From Candidatus Nealsoniibacteriota bacterium (GTDB lineage Bacteria > Patescibacteriota > Minisyncoccia > Minisyncoccales > GWA2-38-27): a stretch of DNA of 18,371 nt. The notes beneath the pieces were generated by a model. The model was not told where the DNA came from, did not search any database, and worked only from the letters and a program-made list of their open reading frames with translations. Both the position numbers and the translations under genes were made by a program. Below are positions 4,215 to 12,582 of this stretch, piece by piece (the first letter of the stretch is position 1; each line of letters begins with the position of its first letter). The stretch covers positions 1-18,371 of the forward strand of contig VGKE01000001.1 in assembly GCA_016867195.1 (NCBI GenBank). The letters are read 5' to 3'.

Positions 4215-7200
4215 TTATCTACCTAAAAGGGCGTTAATCTTAGCTCGAGTGGTTTTTCCCACCAGTCCAGTTCCTTGGGTCAAATCCCAAGGAGCCAAAA
4301 TATCAGAAGCATGCTTTTCCTGAAACTTAATTACCGCTGCTTTGGTTAAAGGACCAAAATAAGTGGTTTCCTGACCAGGAGAGCCCGCTCCTGTCTCAGT
4401 CAACCTGGTAGCCGGATCAGAATTCAGGAAAATCTGCAAATACTTGATATCTATTGATGTCTGGCCCTGCTTTAATATTGCTTCAAATTTGTAGTCAGTC
4501 GGAATTCCAACAACTGTTGGGGTTGGAGTTATCTGGGCTAAAAGCGCTTTTAGTTGTTCAATGGCTGTCAAAAATTCAGATATCTTTGCCCTTAATTCTT
4601 CAACAGTCATTTCGGAAATCGGCTTTTCTAAGGTTGGAATAACAGGAATGACAGGAAGAGCTTCTTCTTCTGACGTTGGTTCAGGAACAGGAGTTGGCTT
4701 TTCAGCTGGCGCCGCCCCATCGTCTGAAGGTGTAGTAAAATCAAATCCGCCCCCAGCGCCCGATTGAGTGGTTGCGCTGACTGTATTGGAAGCAGCCGAA
4801 TCACCAGAGGCGCTAGTCGCTTTAACATAATAAGAATAGGCTGTCCCTGCAGAAAGCCCAGTATCAGTGTAAGAAGTAACATCTGCCGCAGTGGTGGTAA
4901 TTCGGGTACCATTACGATAAATCTTAAACCCGGTCTCATTAGCGCTGTTGTCGGTCCAGGAAAGAGTAATTCTAGAACCGCTGACAACTGTGGCTGACAA
5001 ATTAGAAGGAGCGGTCGGAACTCCGCCTCCGCCTACCAATCCGCCATCGGAAAAGTGGCCAGTGACTATAATCAATCGGTTGTTTTCAGTATCGCGAATC
5101 ACGGTATCGTAGTTTTCCCAGGTTCCCCTTGTCTCATCATAGTATTTTGGCGTAATACTGTCTTCAGAATAACCGGCCGCTGTAATCAAGTCCTCATTAT
5201 AAGGCATAGTAATGGTTACGTTTTGAGCAAGGTCGGAAATATCACGGCTATCAGAATCTTTGGCGCTGAAATTATAAGTTATTCCAATGGGTTTTTCTTT
5301 GGAATCAGGCTTGACATCAACCGTTGGCGTAACCGTCACTGTAACCGTGCCGCTGGTGGCAATACTTCCGGCCGGCATCTCAAGGGTGAGACCGTCGGTT
5401 AAGGTAAGGGTTTTTGTTGTTGAAGCGTCAAAGGAAACTGATTTAGCCTCAGGAACGGTTAGGCCAAGAGAAACCAGAGCCAAGTTCTGAGTCTCGGTGG
5501 CCGAATCCACAACTACGGTTGCTTCGGCTGATTGATAAAGAGCATTATTAACCTTAGCCACAGCCACCAAATGCCAGGTATCACCCTGGACAACCTTCAA
5601 ACTATAATTGCCAGTTGCCGTGGCAGTTCCGGTTCCCCGGCCGCTGTCTGACCAAGCCCGAACATAACCGGCTTGGGAAGAACCATTAAGGGTGATGCTG
5701 CCGGAAATAGTGGCGTTTGAGGCCTTAAACTGAAGGTCATTATCAGAAGAAGTGGCTCCCGAAGCAACAGTCACGGGAATTAAATCAGGGTTAACAAAGT
5801 CCTCGATGTAATTATAAGGAATACCAGCCCCGATTTTATAAGTACCTCCAGCCACTTTGATTGAATAATTGCCATTAATGTCAGTGAAACCGCCAATGCC
5901 AGGACCGCCAGGGCCCTTAAAATCAGCGAGCATTTCAGTTGAGCCGAAATCAGCAAAAACCCAGACCCCGGACATTCCCGCGCCATCCGGGTCAGTCACG
6001 GTCCCGGAAATTGTGGCGTTTAATTCTTTTACTTTAAAATTCAGGGTGGTATTGCCGGTAATGGTTAATTTTTCTTGGGGAGAGACCACCATATACTGAC
6101 TGGCGCCAAAACTCATAAAGGGGTCAATAAAAGCGTCAACAAGCCAAGTCCCAGAAGAAACATTTAAAGAATAGGAACCATCAGAACCGGATTGGCTCAT
6201 CTGCCAGCCGCCGCCGTCTTTATTGGCCTGAACCATTGCCCGCAGACCGGAAACTTCCTCGCCGCTATCATAAGAATTATTGCTGTTTTCGTCTTTATAG
6301 AAATGGCCGGAAATTATTTTGTCATTAAGAACCACCACTAAATTAACATTAGTATAACCCAGAGTATTGTTTGGATCGCTGTCAGAAAGAACAGTGACTG
6401 TCGCGGTTTGAGAGAGAGTGTAAGGAGAGCCGGGCGGCGTGCCGAGACCTATTTCATAGGTGCCTGCCGGAACTTTTAATTGGAAGGCTCCATTATTTAT
6501 GCCCGTGCCCATTCCCTGGTCCATCATTCCCGGACCCATTGGTCCTCCGCCAGCGCTGGGGTCGCCTCCCATCATTCCTGATTTTTCCATCATATCACCC
6601 ATTGGTCCGCCAAAATCAAGCATATCGTCAACACTGGTGTCTTTTATCCAAACACCACCCCAAAGATCAGTCACCACATCGCCGCTTGTTGAACTCAGAC
6701 GGACCTTTCCTTTAATGGTGGAGTCGGCTAATTTTAAGGTGAAATTATTATCGCTTTTTGTTTCGCTGGCCAGAACAGTAACTTTTAGGGGTCCGCCTTG
6801 ATAGACATATTGATTTGACATTGGCATTACCATTACCATCCAGGTGCCGGCTGAAACCGTTACATCATAAGAACCAGTAGTGTCGGTAAAGCTCATTCCC
6901 CAACCCGGCTCATTAAACTGATGCACATTAACAACCACGTTTGAAACAGGGTTGCCGGCCTGGTCTTGAACTATTCCTTTAATATGGCTGTTTTTTGTCT
7001 TGAGGGTTAAGGTGCCGGCGTCAGCGCTTTGATTAGCAGCCACTGTGACTATTTTTTTATCCGGAGCGCCAAAGGTGTTCATTAACTCGCCAGGCGGAAA
7101 AGCGGAAACCCGATAGGTTCCGGCTGAAACCTTGATAGAAAATCTGCCATTAGAATCAGTACTTCTTCCGTTGCACATTCCTTTGTCTTGACAAATATCC

Positions 7201-10200
7201 ACCCAGACATTATTGACCGCTGTGCCGTCTGGCTTTTTGACATAGCCATAAATAGTGGCATTGGTCGCTGAAACAGAAAAGTTCTGGGTTTTACTTTGAC
7301 TACCGGTAAAAGTAATTCTGGTTGGCGGTTCGCTATATGTCCAGTCAATATCCGAACCCCAGTCCGGCCTCACCCCTACCCACCAAGAACCATCTCCTAA
7401 TTTCATTGAATAATTTCCGCTGCCATCTGTCCGGGTTTCCACAAAACCGCCGCCCATATCTTTATGCGCCTCTACCCGGGCATTAGACACAGCCGTGGTT
7501 CCTGATTTTTTAACCCAGCCGGAAAGAGTATTGGTCGGGTATTGAAGGGTTATTTTATTATTTGTCAAAGCCAGGCCGCCTTGCTTCACCACTCCCACGC
7601 CGCTGCTTAATGTTACGGTTAAATTAGAAGGCGCTATCAAACCCTGGCCCCAGGGCATATTAACTTCCAAATTATAAGTGGTATTGTCAGTCAGACCGCC
7701 GATTGAGAATCTGCCATTGAAATCGGTATTTGAACCCTGGGGCTGGATGCTCCAATCAGAAGGATTAAATATCTGAATCCAGGCGTTTTGAACAGCGGTT
7801 GTTCCATCGGGCTTAACCACTGTTCCTCTTAATTGAGGGAGAGAAAGCCGAACTGTTCCAAGGGGTAAACTTGCGCCAGCAGCCACCTCTGAACTAATAG
7901 TAATATTCTGTTGAGCCCTTGAGAAAGAACTTCCCCAGCTGGGATTATACTCTAGGACATAATCCCCGGCTTCAGTTATGCCGCCAAAACTGAATTGACC
8001 CTGTTCATTAGTATTGGCTCCATACCAGCCGCCAGGACCCATCATTGGCCCTTTTTTATACAAACTTACCCAACCCCATTGAACCGTTTGGTCAAATTCC
8101 GACTGAGCAATACCTAAATCAGAATAAGCCGAGTTCCAAACCGGGGTCTTTAAAGTTCCGGTAATATTGGGCTGGGTCAAACGAACAGTAATGTTTCTGG
8201 CTGAAGTTGAAGAAAAACCAGCAGAACAATTGGTGCCGCTACAAGTAACAGTGCCATCAGCCGCCACGGTGATAACATAGGTTGCTCTTGAATAACTTGA
8301 ACCCCATTGAGGATTTATTTCTAATTCATAAGTTATTCCTGCTGTTGCCGCGCCAAAGGAAAATTTTCCGTTATTCGGGTCATTAGGATTTTGCTGATTG
8401 TAAAAGGCATTTACCCAGGTGGACATTCCCTTACTGCCCTGCTCCCGCAGTCCTAAATTGGCCCCTAAGCCATTATCTTCATCATCTGAACCAGCCGGAC
8501 CTTTAACTATACCCAATAGACCATTAATGGTTGGGTCGGCTAATCTAATATCATTAAGATTAGTAGCCCCACCGCTTACACTTGTTACTGAACCGTCGGA
8601 AATTTCAATTAATATGGCAGCCGGAGAACCATAAATGCTGGCGCCCCAAATTTTAACATTTAACTGCCAGGTGCCGTCAGGAACAATGCCAATGCCAAAC
8701 AGGCCATTTTCATTGGTCTGGCCCCAATAACACGTCCCCGGCGCATTGTAGGGACAAATGTCTAAGCCGATATTGGCTTGAGGAGTAAGACCGCTTGGGT
8801 CATAAATCTTTCCCGTAACATTGGGCGCTGATAAAACAATATCGCCTAAATTTTTGCCACTGGTGACCTCGCTGCTGGAAATTGAGACCTCGGCGTTATA
8901 ATTAGAATAGGCAGACGAAACAGAATTGACATTAAGATAATAATTGCCTGATTGACTAACAGCAAAACTAAATCTTCCTTCGCTGTCAGTGTTTACTCCG
9001 CTCCAATAACCCTCCCTATTAAGACCGACAAAAGCATTAGCCATTGGAGAACCGCCAGCCATTACTCTGCCAAAAATATTAGAAACCGCTAATCTCGGAC
9101 CTCCGGAAATCAGGGTATCAAGATTGGTTAAGGTGGACTCTATGGTTAGACCGCTGTAGGTATTTTTGCTATAGACCCCGAAAGTAGCGTCTCCCCAGGG
9201 TGGCTCTATTTCCAAAACATAATTTGAACCAGCCGGAACGCCAAAACTAAAGGTTCCATCTGAACCAGTATTGGTCCACTCGTTTATACTCCAGTCCTGA
9301 GTATGAATCCCGACAGGAGCATTAGGAACAACGGTGTTTGGTACTGGATTAGAAGTGCTAACATTTCCAGACGGTGTTTTTAACGTTCCACTGACATTTT
9401 TAACTGCGAATCTGATTGTCTGATTAAGAGCCGAGCCCCCTTGAGAAATAGTAATATTCTGTTTTGCTCTCTGATAACTGTAAGGAGAGGTTCTATAAAA
9501 GGTATTGGGTTCTGCTTCAATGGTATAATAGTTTGAGGTGCTGGTTACTGGAACATTAACCTTAAAGAAGCCGTTTTTGTCGGTTGTTGCCCGGCGCTGG
9601 ACCGACCAGGAATCATTGTAAACCGTAATTGTTACCATATTCATACCAACGTTTTCATCGCTGGTTCCCAGGGGTCCTTTAACATAGCCAGTGACATTGG
9701 CCGGGTTAAAGGCCTTGGCTCCGGCATTGGTTACTGAGCCACTGCTAACTGATTGAGAACTAACTTCCGAAGGCGCGGCTTCAGTAGCGCCGGCCGGCGT
9801 GGTAAAACGAACATCAAAAGAACCGATCTGACAAGTGTTGTTTGAATAACCAACAACCGCATAATAGCCATTGCTATGACTCTTGCTTTCTCCGTAAATC
9901 TGGTGCCAGGATTCTAACCTTACTGGAACATTATTCTGGTCGCCACCCACTGCGGAACCGGAATTGGTCAAAGTTCCTTTAATAACGCCGCAATCGCCGC
10001 TTGTTGAATAATAAGTTCCAAAATATTTCGTATTAGAAAAAGTATTGTCATCTAAATTTTTGACCCTAATTCCGTTGTTTCCTACTGAAGCATCGGGAAT
10101 CGTTAATATAATTTGGGTTGTACTAGTCGCAGAAGTTGATTGAACATCTCCTAATCCATAAATTTCAACTCCAGTAGTTGTATCAAATCCTGTCCCATTT

Positions 10201-10724
10201 ATCCGAATCTGCTCTCCGGCTTTTCCGCAGGGATAACCATAGCAGTTATTAGTTTGAGCGGTGCCAGTAATATTTTCAATATAATCTATTACCGGGTTGG
10301 TTGAAGCAGCCACTATTCCATCAAAAGTAGTAGGGCTTACAGCTTCCAAACTAGTGTTGGCAATATTGCTTATGGTTAATTTGTAAGCGTTATTCTGGGT
10401 TAAATTCAAACCAAAAATATTGGCCACTCCATCTCCTTCTTCGCTTACATAATTAGTAAATATCTCCGGCATCCCGGCCAAAGGATAAGCAATATCATCT
10501 GCTCCCCATTGCAAAAAATAATTAGAAAAATTATTCACGCTTTGAGCATAATTTTCCTCGTCTGAAACAGCTGTAATCATATCTGACTGGTCAAAGACAA
10601 TCCGGGCCGAGTTGGTTGTGACAGTAACTGATGTTATGGCAGGAGCCGCGATTAATAAATTTGTCGCCGGGCCCAGGGACATTGTTAAAGCAACTAATAA
10701 AACGATTATTTTTTTGTACGGCAT
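4215..10724 (-). CDS. Giant secreted multi-repeat surface protein with FN3 and peptidoglycan-binding-like domains
   Basis: The 2169-residue product begins with a signal peptide (MPYKKIIVLLVALTMSLG). Then come an Ig-like N-terminal region, an IPT/TIG-like domain (about 165-240), and about 15 beta-sandwich repeats of the carboxypeptidase-regulatory/SdrB type (about 244-1750), each with a motif like DxNGxFSxxVxAGxY. A ZU5-like domain (about 1753-1893), an FN3 domain (about 1902-1988), a Pro/Glu linker, a short coiled coil (about 2018-2065) and a C-terminal peptidoglycan-binding-like domain (about 2080-2168) follow. Repeat 12 carries a Met/Gly-rich segment. It is exported and probably held at the cell wall through the C-terminus; an adhesin or stalk-like role is inference. 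It has its own strong promoter and a structured leader. The start is set by the signal peptide. Confidence 0.93.
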   Translation of the reverse strand: MPYKKIIVLLVALTMSLGPATNLLIAAPAITSVTVTTNSARIVFDQSDMITAVSDEENYAQSVNNFSNYFLQWGADDIAYPLAGMPEIFTNYVSEEGDGVANIFGLNLTQNNAYKLTISNIANTSLEAVSPTTFDGIVAASTNPVIDYIENITGTAQTNNCYGYPCGKAGEQIRINGTGFDTTTGVEIYGLGDVQSTSATSTTQIILTIPDASVGNNGIRVKNLDDNTFSNTKYFGTYYSTSGDCGVIKGTLTNSGSAVGGDQNNVPVRLESWHQIYGESKSHSNGYYAVVGYSNNTCQIGSFDVRFTTPAGATEAAPSEVSSQSVSSGSVTNAGAKAFNPANVTGYVKGPLGTSDENVGMNMVTITVYNDSWSVQRRATTDKNGFFKVNVPVTSTSNYYTIEAEPNTFYRTSPYSYQRAKQNITISQGGSALNQTIRFAVKNVSGTLKTPSGNVSTSNPVPNTVVPNAPVGIHTQDWSINEWTNTGSDGTFSFGVPAGSNYVLEIEPPWGDATFGVYSKNTYSGLTIESTLTNLDTLISGGPRLAVSNIFGRVMAGGSPMANAFVGLNREGYWSGVNTDSEGRFSFAVSQSGNYYLNVNSVSSAYSNYNAEVSISSSEVTSGKNLGDIVLSAPNVTGKIYDPSGLTPQANIGLDICPYNAPGTCYWGQTNENGLFGIGIVPDGTWQLNVKIWGASIYGSPAAILIEISDGSVTSVSGGATNLNDIRLADPTINGLLGIVKGPAGSDDEDNGLGANLGLREQGSKGMSTWVNAFYNQQNPNDPNNGKFSFGAATAGITYELEINPQWGSSYSRATYVITVAADGTVTCSGTNCSAGFSSTSARNITVRLTQPNITGTLKTPVWNSAYSDLGIAQSEFDQTVQWGWVSLYKKGPMMGPGGWYGANTNEQGQFSFGGITEAGDYVLEYNPSWGSSFSRAQQNITISSEVAAGASLPLGTVRLSLPQLRGTVVKPDGTTAVQNAWIQIFNPSDWSIQPQGSNTDFNGRFSIGGLTDNTTYNLEVNMPWGQGLIAPSNLTVTLSSGVGVVKQGGLALTNNKITLQYPTNTLSGWVKKSGTTAVSNARVEAHKDMGGGFVETRTDGSGNYSMKLGDGSWWVGVRPDWGSDIDWTYSEPPTRITFTGSQSKTQNFSVSATNATIYGYVKKPDGTAVNNVWVDICQDKGMCNGRSTDSNGRFSIKVSAGTYRVSAFPPGELMNTFGAPDKKIVTVAANQSADAGTLTLKTKNSHIKGIVQDQAGNPVSNVVVNVHQFNEPGWGMSFTDTTGSYDVTVSAGTWMVMVMPMSNQYVYQGGPLKVTVLASETKSDNNFTLKLADSTIKGKVRLSSTSGDVVTDLWGGVWIKDTSVDDMLDFGGPMGDMMEKSGMMGGDPSAGGGPMGPGMMDQGMGTGINNGAFQLKVPAGTYEIGLGTPPGSPYTLSQTATVTVLSDSDPNNTLGYTNVNLVVVLNDKIISGHFYKDENSNNSYDSGEEVSGLRAMVQANKDGGGWQMSQSGSDGSYSLNVSSGTWLVDAFIDPFMSFGASQYMVVSPQEKLTITGNTTLNFKVKELNATISGTVTDPDGAGMSGVWVFADFGSTEMLADFKGPGGPGIGGFTDINGNYSIKVAGGTYKIGAGIPYNYIEDFVNPDLIPVTVASGATSSDNDLQFKASNATISGSITLNGSSQAGYVRAWSDSGRGTGTATATGNYSLKVVQGDTWHLVAVAKVNNALYQSAEATVVVDSATETQNLALVSLGLTVPEAKSVSFDASTTKTLTLTDGLTLEMPAGSIATSGTVTVTVTPTVDVKPDSKEKPIGITYNFSAKDSDSRDISDLAQNVTITMPYNEDLITAAGYSEDSITPKYYDETRGTWENYDTVIRDTENNRLIIVTGHFSDGGLVGGGGVPTAPSNLSATVVSGSRITLSWTDNSANETGFKIYRNGTRITTTAADVTSYTDTGLSAGTAYSYYVKATSASGDSAASNTVSATTQSGAGGGFDFTTPSDDGAAPAEKPTPVPEPTSEEEALPVIPVIPTLEKPISEMTVEELRAKISEFLTAIEQLKALLAQITPTPTVVGIPTDYKFEAILKQGQTSIDIKYLQIFLNSDPATRLTETGAGSPGQETTYFGPLTKAAVIKFQEKHASDILAPWDLTQGTGLVGKTTRAKINALLGR

Positions 10725-10780
10725 AAAATTATTAAAAAACCCTTCCGTTCAAAAAACGTTCGGGCTTTTTGATTAAAACC

Positions 10781-10812
10781 CTCACCTTTTTTCCTTCAGG
10801 AAAAAAGGTGAG
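10781..10812. promoter_or_regulatory. Perfect hairpin in the leader of the giant gene
   Basis: A perfect 14-bp stem (CTCACCTTTTTTCC, 10781-10794, with 10799-10812) and 4-nt loop lie between the predicted transcription start and the start codon. On the minus strand it is followed by GGGTTTTAATC, so it could act as an attenuator, or as the terminator of the polysaccharide genes upstream. Confidence 0.65.
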
Positions 10813-10829
10813 AGATAAATTAATAAAAT

Positions 10830-10848
10830 TGGAAAAATCACTTTTCCA
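10830..10848 (-). promoter_or_regulatory. 5'-end hairpin of the giant-gene leader
   Basis: A perfect 7-bp stem TGGAAAA/TTTTCCA (10830-10836 with 10842-10848) and 5-nt loop begin about 3 nt after the predicted transcription start. A hairpin at the very 5' end could protect the long mRNA from decay; that role is inference. Confidence 0.45.
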
Positions 10849-10857
10849 CATTTATTT

Positions 10858-10888
10858 ATTATAGCACTTTCCCCAAGACTTGTGTCAA
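10858..10888 (-). promoter_or_regulatory. Promoter of the giant surface-protein gene
   Basis: Perfect TTGACA (10888-10883) and perfect TATAAT (10863-10858) are 19 nt apart, with an extended -10 TGC just before TATAAT. The -35 overlaps the last codon and stop of the upstream fusion gene. The predicted start near 10851 gives a leader of about 127 nt. Confidence 0.75.
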
Positions 10889-11811
10889 CCCCGAGAAGTG
10901 GATAACTCGCTCTTCTCCCACCATTCCTTTCCAAAAGCCAAAAATGTTCCCACAAACAATCCCAAGATTCCGGCTATTGCCATATTAAGCAGAGGCCTCG
11001 ACTCTATTGGTTCTTCTAAAATGGTGGGTGGTCTTATTACTGATGTGGGACGAATATTTTCTATCCCTAATTTTAAAGAATTAATTTTGCTTTTAAAATC
11101 ATTAATCTGCCCTTCTAAAGAATTAATTTGCAGATGCCTGTTTTCAATTTCTTGTTTTTTTACCTCCACTTTTTCTTTTGCGTCAAATAAAGCAAACTGA
11201 GTTCCTGGGTCCTGCTGATAAATTAAAATTTGTTGCAGGGCGTCAACTTTCGCCTCCAAGCTTTTCTTCTCCGCTTCTAAGGAAGATATTTTAATTTCAA
11301 TCCTTTCAATGTCTTTTTCTAAAACTTTGATATTTTCTTCAGAAAGATGAATCTCGTCCCCTAAGGCCATTTTTTCTATTTCAGTCCTCTCCCGATGCTC
11401 GGCTAAAATTAATCCGCTTTTTTCATTTAAAATATTTTGCGCTTTTTCGGAAGACCAGATTCTATTTCTATCTTTATCACGCTCGTGCCCTAAAGTATAA
11501 AAATCATGAGAACTTCCATATAATAAAACTCCGTCTTTCATTACTTGATATCTAAAAAAGGGGTCAACGCCATGCAAAGATTTGACATCCAATTCTCTTT
11601 CTCGGCTATCGCCAAAAATATTAGCAAGCGCCGAATACAATGCTAATTCTGCTTCAAAGTCAAGCGACTTCTCGCCTAAAACAGCAATATCTAAATCGCT
11701 TCCCTTTCTAAGGGTTTTCTTAGCGTGAGAACCATGAAGAATTATTAATTTTAAATTAAAATCTTCCCCAATCTTCTTTATTTTTTGTTTTTGTTCTTTA
11801 TTAAGTTCCAT
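10885..11811 (-). CDS. Nucleotidyltransferase domain fused to a Wzz-like coiled coil and membrane anchor
   Basis: Residues 1-110 form a minimal nucleotidyltransferase of the MNT/polymerase-beta fold: HGSHA (26-30), SDLDIAVLG (38-46) with Asp39 and Asp41, and a third acidic Asp75. Residues about 143-250 form a long coiled coil. Residues 255-273 are Pro-rich (RPTSVIRPPTILEEP), followed by one membrane helix (about 274-293) and a short tail. The Pro-rich segment plus C-terminal helix resembles Wzz/GNVR chain-length regulators of surface polysaccharide. The usual N-terminal membrane helix of Wzz is missing and the enzyme domain takes its place. It lies 57 nt after the DUF218 gene in the polysaccharide operon, which supports a role in glycan assembly. 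A toxin-antitoxin reading is less likely, as no HEPN partner is present. Function beyond this is unknown. Confidence 0.82.
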   Translation of the reverse strand: MELNKEQKQKIKKIGEDFNLKLIILHGSHAKKTLRKGSDLDIAVLGEKSLDFEAELALYSALANIFGDSRERELDVKSLHGVDPFFRYQVMKDGVLLYGSSHDFYTLGHERDKDRNRIWSSEKAQNILNEKSGLILAEHRERTEIEKMALGDEIHLSEENIKVLEKDIERIEIKISSLEAEKKSLEAKVDALQQILIYQQDPGTQFALFDAKEKVEVKKQEIENRHLQINSLEGQINDFKSKINSLKLGIENIRPTSVIRPPTILEEPIESRPLLNMAIAGILGLFVGTFLAFGKEWWEKSELSTSRG

Positions 11812-11868
11812 TTTATTAGATCATCAGAAATAGAAAATAAATCAACTTCGTAAATTTTAACGGGCTCA

Positions 11869-12582
11869 CTAATACCACAACCGATAAAATAAAATTCCAA
11901 AGTATTCGTGGAAAGCCAAATTGGTATTTCTCAATTTTTCAGCGTCTGGAAAAAAATCCAGGATATTGTATTCTCTCTTTATTTTGAAATCAGTCGGCGC
12001 TGGAATAGGCCTGGCTCTCATTTTTTCAAACTCTCTCATTGCTCTTTCCATATGATAAGCCGAGGTAACAAGGAAAAACGGCCTTTCTTCCACGAGTTTT
12101 TTTACGTTTCTAATATTTTCTAATGTATTTCGCGATTGACCCTCAATAATAATATTTTCTTCCACCAATCCCCTACTGACAAAAAATCTTTTAACCCCCA
12201 GGGCCTCCTCGCTGCCCGGCAAAAGAGGGTTTGTCCCGGAAATAATAATTTTTACCCGGTTTTTTCTAAGATGAGAGATGCGCAAAACCTCGCTTCCCCT
12301 TAAAACATCGGCTTCTCTTCCGCCCAAAAGCAAAACAATCTTATCCGCCCTATCTATGTCTTCAACCCCTAAATAAGAATATTTATTTTCCAGAGGAGAA
12401 AGTAAAAAATTACTGACAATTGTTGTTGAAAAAAAATAATAAAGCAAAAGCCCGACCGCGATTAGTATTTTTCCGATTTTTCTTTTGGTTCTCCTTAAGG
12501 AAATAAGCAACCCGGCTAAAATCAAAACAAAAACAAAAAAACTGGGAACCAAAAATTGCTGTAATATTTTAAAAATTATCAT
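11869..12582 (-). CDS. DUF218 (YdcF/SanA/ElyC-like) membrane protein
   Basis: The 237-residue product has two N-terminal membrane helices (about 10-30 and 37-52), then a DUF218 domain (about 80-232). Conserved landmarks are LLLGG (84-88), IISG (113-116), EGQSRNTLENI (147-157), TSAYHMERA (173-181) and HEYFG (225-229). Relatives such as ElyC and SanA affect envelope integrity and the use of the undecaprenyl carrier; their chemistry is unsettled. Its ATG shares one base with the TAA of the sugar-transferase gene (TAATG), so translation is probably coupled. It may help manage lipid-carrier intermediates of the glycan made by the neighbours; that is inference. Confidence 0.9.
   Translation of the reverse strand: MIIFKILQQFLVPSFFVFVLILAGLLISLRRTKRKIGKILIAVGLLLYYFFSTTIVSNFLLSPLENKYSYLGVEDIDRADKIVLLLGGREADVLRGSEVLRISHLRKNRVKIIISGTNPLLPGSEEALGVKRFFVSRGLVEENIIIEGQSRNTLENIRNVKKLVEERPFFLVTSAYHMERAMREFEKMRARPIPAPTDFKIKREYNILDFFPDAEKLRNTNLAFHEYFGILFYRLWY

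Noticed and set aside
4628..4987. A 119-codon minus-strand ORF inside the giant gene
   Set aside because: It is an alternative frame of the FN3 and linker region, whose main frame has clear domains.
10741..10775. A second terminator-like hairpin just before the giant gene
   Set aside because: The apparent arms (CCGTTC and CGTTCGG) are mostly direct rather than inverted copies; only a 4-bp stem forms.
10885..11811. MNT-HEPN toxin-antitoxin module
   Set aside because: The nucleotidyltransferase is fused to a coiled coil and membrane helix, and no HEPN-like gene is adjacent.
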